A stretch of DNA of 12,839 nucleotides from JBOFSR01 sp051651645 (GTDB lineage: Bacteria > Spirochaetota > Spirochaetia > Treponematales > Treponemataceae): positions 1 to 12,839 of the forward strand of contig JBOFSR010000078.1 of NCBI GenBank assembly GCA_051651645.1, read 5' to 3'. The notes below the pieces were generated by a model that saw only the letters and a program-made list of their open reading frames with translations, ran no database searches and was not told the DNA's origin. Shown here in pieces: positions 1 to 7,291 of the stretch. The translations under genes were made by a program, and so were the position numbers. How positions within the stretch are numbered: position 1 is the first letter of the stretch; the number at the start of each line of letters is the position of its first letter.

Positions 1-2113
1 TAAAAGCATCCTCTGCAATTTCTGTTACGGGCACATCATACACATGATTACGCACAGTTATACTTGTTTCATCATTGAGCGTTCCAACTCCTGTAACGAT
101 TAACTCTTTGTCGCCTTTATGCGAACGGTACGAAAGCCCTACTGCAGTAATTTTATGAATATACTCTGTTTTATCAATGCTAAAAGTAACATATGCCTCA
201 CCGCCAGAATACGCCCTCACAGGATACATATCACTACTTCTACGAGACACGGACAGTATCTCTTTCTTATCCACATGATACTTTATTTTGCTCTCTCGAC
301 CACGTGGAATCGTTGAGACAATTAAATCATGAGTGCCACCAACACTAATAGTATCAAGAGGCGACACTGAAATTTGCAAGTCATCGCCAACGGTAATCTC
401 ACATATCGTTGAAACAGTAACTCCATTAGCTCCTGTTACCGAAGCAGTAACCGTCTCCGTACCTTTTGCAAGAGATACAAAGGTTGAAGTGCTTTGCCCC
501 AACTCATTTGCCATACGCGTAGGAATCCTAGTAACAACTCCCAAGCCTGAGGTGCTCCATTCTATAGGGAAAGAACAGTTTACAGGATACACTTCTGCCG
601 TTAAATCTACCCCGCGGTGAAGACCATCTATTACTACATCTTTTTCTTTGATAACTATGCTTCCAGGCAAGATAACAATTTGAGCTTCAAGCTTATCTAC
701 CAAACTTGGATCAGCCTTAGATATTGCTATAATTTCAAATTTCCCTGCCTTTTGCAGAGTAGTTAGAACACCATTCAAATCAATTGTAGCAAGGCCTGTA
801 TTACTTGAATGCCAATATACATCCGTATTGGTCATACGAGGATCTGTGAAATTAACGGTTAATTGTTTTTTGCTATTTATACGTAAAAGATCAAAATCGA
901 TATCACGTTTTATAGTAATGCCACGCTCACCTTCCAAAACCTCTACTTCAAGATAGTTAAATACAGAAGCATTGTCCTGAGAAGTCACTTTAAGCCGTGT
1001 TACACCTGCATGCACCGCCGTAATATTTTGATCTATCAAGCCAACCTTACTAGAGTCATCGACAGTCCAGCTAACCGCCTTATTGTGTGCAGACTCTGGC
1101 TTTACATCAAAGTGTATATCACTTACGCTGAACGTCTCACCAACAAATAAAAATATCTTACTCGGTCGCACCTGTATTTCTTTAACGGCGCGGGCAGGGA
1201 TTGTTTTAATGTCTATCGAAGAAGTTTTTCCACCATTTTCACTTTGTGCCGTAATTCGTACTATTTTCCCAGCCTCTTTTGCCGTTAGCAAACCATCTTT
1301 ACTAACAACAGCTGATTGAATATTACTGCTTATCCAATTCACCTTACTAACAGCATGTGCAGGAACAAAAACGGCTTCTAGTTGAACAGAATCATCAACA
1401 AAGAATTCTTTTGTTTCGCTTGCCAAAGAATCTTGGATTTTAATTTCAATATTTTCTACAGGAGTGTCATCAGTAACACGAATAGCAACTTGCACTGGAG
1501 TAAAGCCGTCAGCCCTTGCACTGATAACCGCATACCCTATATCCTTAAGTATTAAACGTCCGTCATATTCAACATCAACAACAGTAGTAGCACTACTTTT
1601 CCAGAAGATATTCGTAGCTGCTCCACCCTGAGGTTCAATTGTTCCTCTCAATACATGGCCAGTTGTACCGTTTTTTAACTGTAGAACGGTATCCTGCTTG
1701 ACAGTAACACCATTGTATCGTACAACAATTTTTTGCTCAACGTCTGTCTCTCTATCTATAATCCGAACAAGAAAGGATTTAAGCAACAATCCACTTGTGT
1801 TATAAGCTGATATAGTAGCCTCACCAACAGCCATTGCTATAATTGTACCTGTGGGTCGAACCTGTGCCGTAAGGATATCTGTTGAATCCCAGCGAACACT
1901 TTCTGTGGCATTTTTTGGAAAGACCTCAAAATCAATACTGCAAGATTTTCCAATCCGCAAATATAAATTTGGATCTCCCCCTTGAAATTCTCGTATATTG
2001 TTTATTTTTATATCTGTTACATCTATCCGTACATCGACGTGTGAATCTGCCTGCTCGCATGATAAAAAAAGAAAGAGAAATAAGCTCACCAAAACAGAAA
2101 ACAACTTGTGCAC
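1..2113 (-). CDS. Multi-domain Ig-like (BIG2-type) lipoprotein, N-terminal 704 codons, cut by the left edge
   Basis: The minus strand is open without a stop from a GTG at 2113-2111 to the window edge. A GGAGG motif lies 4 nt before the GTG, and no ATG is in frame just upstream. Residues 1-18 form a short signal peptide (MHK, then a Leu/Phe-rich core) ending FLSC, with Cys19 as the likely lipidated residue; spirochaetal lipoboxes are this relaxed. The rest is about seven beta-rich units of 85-96 residues. Each has a core Trp (W75, W171, W260, W349, W434, W519; Tyr612 in the seventh unit) followed by a Ser-rich turn and a G-x-[LI]-T-x(4)-G stretch, clearest at 284-292 and 448-457. This is the BIG2 bacterial Ig-like pattern, common in surface or periplasmic adhesin-like lipoproteins. 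A role in surface display or adhesion is inference; binding partner and C-terminal domain lie outside the window. Short plus-strand reading frames here are antisense shadows. Confidence 0.88.
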   Translation of the reverse strand, partial: MHKLFSVLVSLFLFLFLSCEQADSHVDVRIDVTDIKINNIREFQGGDPNLYLRIGKSCSIDFEVFPKNATESVRWDSTDILTAQVRPTGTIIAMAVGEATISAYNTSGLLLKSFLVRIIDRETDVEQKIVVRYNGVTVKQDTVLQLKNGTTGHVLRGTIEPQGGAATNIFWKSSATTVVDVEYDGRLILKDIGYAVISARADGFTPVQVAIRVTDDTPVENIEIKIQDSLASETKEFFVDDSVQLEAVFVPAHAVSKVNWISSNIQSAVVSKDGLLTAKEAGKIVRITAQSENGGKTSSIDIKTIPARAVKEIQVRPSKIFLFVGETFSVSDIHFDVKPESAHNKAVSWTVDDSSKVGLIDQNITAVHAGVTRLKVTSQDNASVFNYLEVEVLEGERGITIKRDIDFDLLRINSKKQLTVNFTDPRMTNTDVYWHSSNTGLATIDLNGVLTTLQKAGKFEIIAISKADPSLVDKLEAQIVILPGSIVIKEKDVVIDGLHRGVDLTAEVYPVNCSFPIEWSTSGLGVVTRIPTRMANELGQSTSTFVSLAKGTETVTASVTGANGVTVSTICEITVGDDLQISVSPLDTISVGGTHDLIVSTIPRGRESKIKYHVDKKEILSVSRRSSDMYPVRAYSGGEAYVTFSIDKTEYIHKITAVGLSYRSHKGDKELIVTGVGTLNDETSITVRNHVYDVPVTEIAEDAF

Positions 2114-2141
2114 ACATCCTCCAGCAAATAAGCAGCATAAT

Positions 2142-2170
2142 ATTGTAAACTGTTTCTGTTTTTTTTTCAA
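2142..2170 (-). promoter_or_regulatory. Promoter of the BIG2 lipoprotein gene
   Basis: On the minus strand TTGAAA (2170-2165) is followed after 17 nt by TACAAT (2147-2142), a near-consensus sigma-70 pair. Transcription would start near 2135 and leave a leader of about 20 nt holding the GGAGG site. The match is by eye; start-site mapping has not been done. Confidence 0.65.
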
Positions 2171-2362
2171 GAGGGTTTTATTGATTTTCCGTATTTTATA
2201 GAGATATTTTTTTATAATAGCCTTGTTTTTACAAATATTTTTTCATTGATTTACAAAAAGTAATCACCCAGCCAACAAGTGTTTTCAACTTATTAAAATC
2301 AAAATGACACCGAGCCTTTTTTACTTGTCCTTTTTGACAGTAGAAATAAATACTAAATCGGC
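2171..2362. other. Non-coding divergent intergenic spacer
   Basis: This AT-rich stretch lies between the divergent promoters of the lipoprotein gene and the phoH operon. I see no coding frame, tRNA, or strong hairpin in it. A lone TTGACA at 2334-2339 lacks a well-placed -10 box. Confidence 0.5.
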
Positions 2363-2391
2363 TTGACTGATTTTGTTTTGCTCGGTACAAT
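2363..2391 (+). promoter_or_regulatory. Promoter of the phoH-pgpH-ybeY-corC operon
   Basis: TTGACT at 2363-2368 and TACAAT at 2386-2391 are separated by exactly 17 nt. The predicted start is near 2397-2398, only about 11 nt before the GTG start of the PhoH gene, and that leader contains the ribosome-binding site. This placement also argues against the TTG at 2373 as start codon, because that codon lies inside the promoter. Confidence 0.65.
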
Positions 2392-2408
2392 GTCCACATG
2401 GGAGCTTT

Positions 2409-3398
2409 GTGGAATCTTATACAATAGTTGTTTCCGATGCCGATATTCTTTCACAGTTATGTGGCACTAACGACAGCAATTTGCGTCTTATTGAAGAGTA
2501 CTTAGGAGTATGCGTTTTCACTCGTGGGAATGAGCTTTCTTTGTCCGATGCGAATACCAAAATCAAGGAACAATTCAAAGAAGTTATAACCTCTATTACT
2601 GATGAAATTAATAAAGGCATAGAGCCGTGTCATGATATGATTCGGTCAATCCTTGTGTCTATAGGTAACCCGCATCAAAATGACGACCACCCTGACAATC
2701 AAAACACAAGCAACGCAATGACAGATAATTACATTCAAATACCTAATGGATTGAAACGCATTTATCCAAAATCTTTTAATCAATCCGACTTAATTCAACG
2801 TGTTCGACAGCAAAATCTTGTTTTTTGTACAGGCCCTGCGGGGAGTGGGAAAACCTTTATTGCGGTGGCTGAGGCGTTGCGATTACTTCTTGAGGGAAAA
2901 AAACACAAGCTCGTTCTTACTCGCCCTGTTGTAGAAGCAGGTGAGAGCCTTGGGTTTTTGCCAGGGGATTTGGAGCAAAAGATTCATCCCTATCTTATGC
3001 CTTTTTATGATGCAATGGAAGTTTTGTTGCCACGGGAAGTTATCCGCCGTCTTGAAGAAAATAAAATGATTGAAATTGCTCCGCTTGCCTATATGCGTGG
3101 GCGAACGCTTTCTGAAAGCATCATTTTGCTTGATGAGGCACAAAATACCACGCCAGAACAAATGAAAATGTTTTTAACCCGAATGGGAATCAATTCAAAA
3201 ATTATTGTAACAGGCGACTTAACACAAGTTGATTTGCCACGAAAAATACAATCAGGATTACATCATGCTTTGAGCGTGCTACAAAATATTCCTGAAATTT
3301 CTTATATTAAAATGACAGCACAAGATGTTATGCGAAATCCGTTGGTAAAGCAAATTGTGCTTGCGTATGAAAGTGAGAGCGAAAATGGCTATTTCTAA
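2409..3398 (+). CDS. ybeZ: PhoH-like ATPase (YbeZ family)
   Basis: A 329-residue protein if begun at the GTG at 2409, which has GGGAG 4 nt upstream; the frame also has a TTG at 2373, but it falls inside the promoter. Residues about 5-40 contain the CGTND/LG-V-F-RGNE region typical of PhoH-family N-termini (KH-like). Walker A is GPAGSGKT from residue 142 and Walker B is IILLDEAQN with D242-E243. The C-terminal GDLTQVDLP and RNPLVK motifs complete the PhoH ATPase domain. Family members are cytoplasmic ATPases, in several bacteria linked to RNA metabolism and paired with YbeY. Here it is first in an operon that includes ybeY, which fits that pairing. The end overlaps the next gene by 14 nt, so the two are probably translationally coupled. 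The substrate is not fixed by sequence. Confidence 0.93.
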   Translation: MESYTIVVSDADILSQLCGTNDSNLRLIEEYLGVCVFTRGNELSLSDANTKIKEQFKEVITSITDEINKGIEPCHDMIRSILVSIGNPHQNDDHPDNQNTSNAMTDNYIQIPNGLKRIYPKSFNQSDLIQRVRQQNLVFCTGPAGSGKTFIAVAEALRLLLEGKKHKLVLTRPVVEAGESLGFLPGDLEQKIHPYLMPFYDAMEVLLPREVIRRLEENKMIEIAPLAYMRGRTLSESIILLDEAQNTTPEQMKMFLTRMGINSKIIVTGDLTQVDLPRKIQSGLHHALSVLQNIPEISYIKMTAQDVMRNPLVKQIVLAYESESENGYF

Positions 3399-5070
3399 AA
3401 ATTCAAATACCGAAAATGAATTTTCAACAAAAAAAACCTCAAAAAAAATTAAATTTGAACTAACTCGACAAAAAAATGCCTTACTGGTAACATCTGTAAC
3501 TTTTTTGACAGTTATAATTATTACTTTTTTTGATTTGTCTGCACAAAAAACATCGTCCTTTTATAGTTTTTTAGATTACGAAGTGGGGCAAATTGCAGAC
3601 CGAACGATAATTTCCGATGTTTCCATACAATCAGAAATTAAGGACGATTTGCACATTGACAAGGGCGAAAAAATTACAAAAAAAGGATTTGTCATAACGG
3701 AGGAAAATCTTGCAAAATTTCAGCTCCTGTTGAATCATAAAGAAAGTGATTTTAGCATTGGTATTTTCTTTAAATATATTGCGTATCTTCTATTGCTCAG
3801 CTTTTTTTCTTTTTTGGTTTTCTCCTCAGTTGTCCTTGATCGCACCTTGCAGCTAAAAGAATTGATTTTTCTTGCTATTAATTTTATTTTTGTTTATACG
3901 CTTACATCCCTCATTGTAAAAATACCCTATTTTGCCTCTGCTCATACACTTACATTCGTTGTGCCATCCTCAATGTGTATTTTGCTTACGGCAATTTTGC
4001 TCGGTCAAAAAACAGCGAATAGTTTTTCATTTGTGCTTTCCTTTGGCGTCTTTGCCGCTGCAGGCTTTGCCTCTGTGCCAGCTCTTTTTGTTGCCTTTTC
4101 AGGGATATTTACAACGCGATTAATTCTAAAAATAACCAAGCGAATTGACTTAGTTTTTGTCTCCATCAAACTTGCCTGCATTCATTTTTTTACAATTATT
4201 GTGCTACAAATTGTTTTTCCGCAGGATATTGTGCCGTTTTTTTCTGTTAGCATTGGCTGTGCGGTTGGAGGATTTCTTTCTGGAATTTTAGCTATAGGAT
4301 TTTTAACGCCGCTTGAAACGCTGTTGAATACCGCCTCTGTTTTTCGATTAATTGATTTATCTGATTTGAACAATCCCATTATGAAAAAAATGTTGCTTAC
4401 GGCACCAGGAACATATAGCCATTCAATGATGGTTGCAAGCCTTTCTGAGACCGCTTGTGCAGATATTCATGCAAACCCCCTTTTGGCACGTGTTGGATCT
4501 TACTATCACGACTTGGGAAAAATGGAACAGCCTGAATATTTTGTTGAAAATCAAACCCGCGGCAACAAGCATGACGAAATAAATCCGCGGCTTTCAGTTT
4601 CTGTTATCCGCAATCACATAAAAAAAGGAATTGAAAAGGCTCATCAAATGCGATTGCCGCCTGAAGTTATCGATATTGTGGCTGAGCATCACGGTAACGG
4701 TTTGATTTCTTACTTTTATAACGAGGCAAAAAAGCAGGACATCAATATCTCCCCCGAGGAATTTTCGTATACGGGAAATCCTCCTTCGAGCAAAGAGTCT
4801 GCGGTTGTTATGCTTGCAGACACGGTTGAGGCCGCGTGTAGGACACTTGATAAGCCATCTGTTTCTCGCTTAGAAAAATTTATCAAACAACTAGTCATGC
4901 AGAAAATTGAGCATGGTCAACTTGATAAATCAAATCTTACTTTTAAAGAGCTTGATGTTATTCAAGCCTCCTTTGTGAAAATTCTTGCAGGTTATTACCA
5001 TTCACGAATTGAGTATCCCAATCAAAAAGATCCTGATAGTGAAAAAACTGAAGAGCAAAAAAATGCCTAA
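3385..5070 (+). CDS. pgpH: Seven-TM HD-domain phosphohydrolase (PgpH/YqfF type)
   Basis: A 561-residue membrane protein; the ATG at 3385 is chosen because GAGAG sits 5 nt upstream, although an in-frame GTG (3355) and ATG (3367) precede it. One TM helix (about 32-52) is followed by an ectodomain of only about 72 residues, then six more hydrophobic segments (about 124-300), then a cytoplasmic HD domain. Metal and catalytic residues visible are H346 (GTYSHS), H375-D376 (YYHDLGK), H435-H436 (AEHHGNG) and D479 (LADTVEAA). In Firmicutes PgpH hydrolyses cyclic-di-AMP; that activity here is inferred by family. The ectodomain keeps the start (EVGQIADRTI) and end (KGEKITKKGFVI) blocks of the usual 7TMR-HDED region but lacks its long middle, making the protein clearly shorter than the roughly 700-residue Firmicute forms. 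It overlaps both neighbours, so stoichiometric expression with phoH and ybeY is likely. Confidence 0.9.
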   Translation: MAISKNSNTENEFSTKKTSKKIKFELTRQKNALLVTSVTFLTVIIITFFDLSAQKTSSFYSFLDYEVGQIADRTIISDVSIQSEIKDDLHIDKGEKITKKGFVITEENLAKFQLLLNHKESDFSIGIFFKYIAYLLLLSFFSFLVFSSVVLDRTLQLKELIFLAINFIFVYTLTSLIVKIPYFASAHTLTFVVPSSMCILLTAILLGQKTANSFSFVLSFGVFAAAGFASVPALFVAFSGIFTTRLILKITKRIDLVFVSIKLACIHFFTIIVLQIVFPQDIVPFFSVSIGCAVGGFLSGILAIGFLTPLETLLNTASVFRLIDLSDLNNPIMKKMLLTAPGTYSHSMMVASLSETACADIHANPLLARVGSYYHDLGKMEQPEYFVENQTRGNKHDEINPRLSVSVIRNHIKKGIEKAHQMRLPPEVIDIVAEHHGNGLISYFYNEAKKQDINISPEEFSYTGNPPSSKESAVVMLADTVEAACRTLDKPSVSRLEKFIKQLVMQKIEHGQLDKSNLTFKELDVIQASFVKILAGYYHSRIEYPNQKDPDSEKTEEQKNA

Positions 5071-5512
5071 TAAAGTTGAGCTGACTAACCAACACCCAAG
5101 CAAATCTGTTGAGTCCGACAAAATTTCTAGTTTTGTTGAAAATGTTTTAGAAAAATTAGAAAAGCAGCAATGGGAAGTTTCCATTACCTTTTGCGACGAC
5201 GGTTTTATCGCTAAGCTTAACCGTGAATATCGTAAAAAAGACGGTGCAACGGACGTGCTTTCCTTTGAGCAGGGTGACTCTTACAAGGATGAAAATGATG
5301 TTTCTTGGTTTTGTGCAGGCGATATCATTATTAGCCTTGATACACTACAGGAAAATTCAAAATACTTTAACGTTCCTTGTGAACAGGAATTATATCGTTT
5401 GCTTATACACGGTATCTTGCACTTAAATGGCATGGATCACAGCGACAATAGCCAAAATCAGCCCATGCTTGTTTTGCAAGAAGAAATATTGACTCAAATA
5501 AAAAAGGATTGA
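5063..5512 (+). CDS. ybeY: YbeY endoribonuclease / rRNA maturation factor
   Basis: A 149-residue cytoplasmic zinc metalloprotein starting at the ATG at 5063 (AAGAG 7 nt upstream), overlapping the previous stop by 8 nt. An in-frame start at 4985 would add 26 Lys/Ile-rich residues that do not resemble the family, so it is rejected. The diagnostic UPF0054 motif HGILHLNGMDH supplies the zinc ligands H116, H120 and H126. The upstream block with REYRKKDGATDVLSFE is the conserved family core, and AGDIIIS precedes the metal site. Known family members act in 16S rRNA 3'-end maturation and ribosome quality control, often with Era or the YbeZ ATPase. Its place two genes after phoH and just before a corC/ybeX homologue resembles the ybeZYX arrangement of Proteobacteria. 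Confidence 0.95.
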   Translation: MPNKVELTNQHPSKSVESDKISSFVENVLEKLEKQQWEVSITFCDDGFIAKLNREYRKKDGATDVLSFEQGDSYKDENDVSWFCAGDIIISLDTLQENSKYFNVPCEQELYRLLIHGILHLNGMDHSDNSQNQPMLVLQEEILTQIKKD

Positions 5513-5514
5513 CA

Positions 5515-6312
5515 ATGACTTTGATAAAAAAATTATTTGGAAAAAAGAAGAATCAAGCGTTAAAAACGGATGCAGAGACGCAAACACAAGAAGAAATGCT
5601 GCTTGAAGAAAAACAAGATATGATTCGAGGTATTGAGGACTTATCGGAAACATCGATTAAAGAGGTGATGGTGCCACGCATTGATGTTGACTTTGTCGCC
5701 CTTGATATGCAAAACGATGAATTACTTAAAAGCATTGCTGAAAGTGGCAATTCGCGTTTTCCTGTATACAGTGGATCTATCGATAACGTTGTGGGTGTGT
5801 TGCACGTGAAAGATTTAATTGTCGCCTTTGCTCATCACGAAGAAATTGATGTTGAAAAAATTATGCGGAAGCCCTATTTTGTGCCAGAGTCAAAAAAAAT
5901 TGATAGCCTTTTGCGTGAATTTCGGCGGCGCCATGTGCACATTGCAATTGTTATTGATGAATACGGTGGAATTTCTGGAATTATTTGCTTAGAAGATATA
6001 ATTGAAGAAATTGTTGGCGATATTCAGGATGAATTTGATAATGAGCGAGAAGATATTATTGCCTTAGAAAATAGTACGTGGCTGTGTGATGCACGAGTTG
6101 ACTTAGATGATTTGAATGAAGCGTTGGAAACTGAACTTCCACAGGAGGAGTTTGATACACTTGGCGGCTTTGTTTTTGATCTTTTTGGAAAAATTCCTGT
6201 AAAATACGAAAAAGTTACATGGAACGACTTTGATTTTATTATTCAGGAAATGGAAGGGCATCGTATTAATCAAATTAAAATTATAAAAATTGACAAAGAA
6301 GAAGATATATAA
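5515..6312 (+). CDS. corC: CBS-pair protein of the CorC/YbeX (HlyC/TlyC) family, soluble form
   Basis: A 265-residue protein starting at the ATG at 5515, with AAGGA 6 nt upstream; the TTG two codons earlier is less likely. A charged N-terminus (1-45) with SIKEVMVPRID leads into two CBS domains (about 50-105 and 112-170), the second ending in IDEYGGISGIICLEDIIEEIVGDI, a signature of the family. The C-terminal 185-260 region is the CorC_HlyC transporter-associated domain (TLGGFVFDLFGKIP). There is no DUF21 membrane part, so it is the cytoplasmic YbeX/CorC type and not the HlyC/CorB transporter. Relatives are tied to Mg/Co resistance and, for YbeX, to ribosome maturation; the older name haemolysin C for spirochaetal relatives is not supported by anything visible here. 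It begins 2 nt after ybeY and closes the operon. Confidence 0.92.
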   Translation: MTLIKKLFGKKKNQALKTDAETQTQEEMLLEEKQDMIRGIEDLSETSIKEVMVPRIDVDFVALDMQNDELLKSIAESGNSRFPVYSGSIDNVVGVLHVKDLIVAFAHHEEIDVEKIMRKPYFVPESKKIDSLLREFRRRHVHIAIVIDEYGGISGIICLEDIIEEIVGDIQDEFDNEREDIIALENSTWLCDARVDLDDLNEALETELPQEEFDTLGGFVFDLFGKIPVKYEKVTWNDFDFIIQEMEGHRINQIKIIKIDKEEDI

Positions 6313-6328
6313 ATTAAAAATCTTCTTC
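6298..6328. terminator. Possible terminator between convergent corC and SDR genes
   Basis: A 9-bp perfect stem (GAAGAAGAT at 6298-6306 with ATCTTCTTC at 6320-6328, 13-nt loop) spans the corC stop codon. On the minus strand it is followed by the T-rich TTTGTCAATTTTT; on the plus strand there is no clear U-tract. It may end transcription of the SDR gene. The stem is AT-rich and the call is weak. Confidence 0.3.
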
Positions 6329-6354
6329 TCTAGTATAAAAATTAAGTGTTTTTG

Positions 6355-7176
6355 TTAGGCGTTAAGATGAGAAAGCAACCAGTCAAAAAATCGATCACCA
6401 AAAAGATTTTTTATAAAAACAAGCGGTTTTGCCCCAAGTCCTAGCAAGTAACGAGTTTTTGGCTTTTTTACGCTTACTGCATTGGCAATGCATTTTGCTA
6501 TTACACTGGGCTTTGTTGGCAAGTTGCCTTTATAAGTATTTCTAGTTACTTGTGCTGTCTTTAACGCTTGTTTTGCATATGCACCTTTTTCAGAACTTTT
6601 TATTAAATTATCCGCAGCGATTGCACCCCATTCTGTTGCAATACCTCCTGGCTCAATAACAATAACATCAATACCAAAAGGTTTTACCTCTATACGCAAG
6701 CAGTCAGAGAAGCCTTCAACGGCAAATTTAGTTGCATGATACCATGCTCCAAAAGGTGACCAGATTTTTCCTCCCATTGAAGAAATATTTACAATTTTGC
6801 CAAAGTGATTTTCCCTCATTTTTGGTAAAACAAGCTGCGTCATGCGTGCTAACCCAAAAAGATTTACCTCAATTTGACGACGAGCTTCCTGCATTGAAAC
6901 ATCTTCAACCGCCCCATAAGATCCGTATCCTGCATTGTTTACCAGCACATCAATTTGCCCTTCTTGTTCAAGAATTGCTTGCACGCACGTTCGCATAGAC
7001 TCATCGCTTGTAACATCCAGTGAAAGTACATATATTCCTTGCTCGGTAAGGACTTTCATTTTTTCAACACGGCGGGCAGCAGCGTAAACAACGAATCCTT
7101 TTTTGTGCAAGGCAATAGCGGTTTCAAATCCAATTCCTGATGACGCTCCCGTAACTAACGCAACTTTTTTTTCCAT
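6355..7176 (-). CDS. Short-chain dehydrogenase/reductase (17beta-HSD-like classical SDR)
   Basis: A 273-residue soluble oxidoreductase, starting at the ATG at 7176-7174 with AAGGA about 6 nt upstream. The Rossmann motif TGASSGIG covers residues 9-16, NNAG residues 80-83, and the catalytic tetrad is N105, S133, Y146 and K150 (Y-x3-K, with the usual 13-residue Ser-Tyr spacing). Arg35-Arg36 after the second strand suggest NADP(H) over NAD(H). The IEPGGIATEW segment is the usual PG motif after the active site. The closest class is the 17beta-HSD-like classical SDRs, many of which are uncharacterised; the C-terminal 60 residues, which shape the substrate pocket, give no recognisable substrate. It lies downstream of the MATE gene on the same strand with a 115-nt gap and its own possible promoter. 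Confidence 0.9.
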   Translation of the reverse strand: MEKKVALVTGASSGIGFETAIALHKKGFVVYAAARRVEKMKVLTEQGIYVLSLDVTSDESMRTCVQAILEQEGQIDVLVNNAGYGSYGAVEDVSMQEARRQIEVNLFGLARMTQLVLPKMRENHFGKIVNISSMGGKIWSPFGAWYHATKFAVEGFSDCLRIEVKPFGIDVIVIEPGGIATEWGAIAADNLIKSSEKGAYAKQALKTAQVTRNTYKGNLPTKPSVIAKCIANAVSVKKPKTRYLLGLGAKPLVFIKNLFGDRFFDWLLSHLNA

Positions 7177-7242
7177 AATTCATCCTTTGGTTTGCTCTTT
7201 TGCATGCGAAACGTAGCATTTATAAAGCAAACGTATGGCATT

Positions 7243-7271
7243 AAGGTAAGTTTTTTTTTATTAATTGTCAA
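7243..7271 (-). promoter_or_regulatory. Possible promoter of the SDR gene
   Basis: A consensus TTGACA (7271-7266) is followed after 17 nt, including a run of nine A, by TACCTT (7248-7243). The -10 box is a poor match, so the call is tentative. There is no clear terminator after the MATE stop at 7292, so read-through into the SDR gene is also possible. Confidence 0.35.
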
Positions 7272-7291
7272 ATAATTTTATATTTTTAACG

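Noticed and set aside
333..620. Plus-strand frames in 119-1319 and 1882-2201
   Set aside because: They are opposite the continuous 704-codon lipoprotein frame, which has a signal peptide, promoter and repeat structure.
1932..2138. Minus-strand 68-residue frame beginning at an ATG just before the lipoprotein start
   Set aside because: It overlaps the lipoprotein start in another frame; the GTG frame has the signal peptide and runs on for over 700 codons.
2334..2356. TTGACA at 2334 as -35 box for phoH
   Set aside because: No acceptable -10 box lies 16-18 nt downstream; the TTGACT/TACAAT pair just after is far better.
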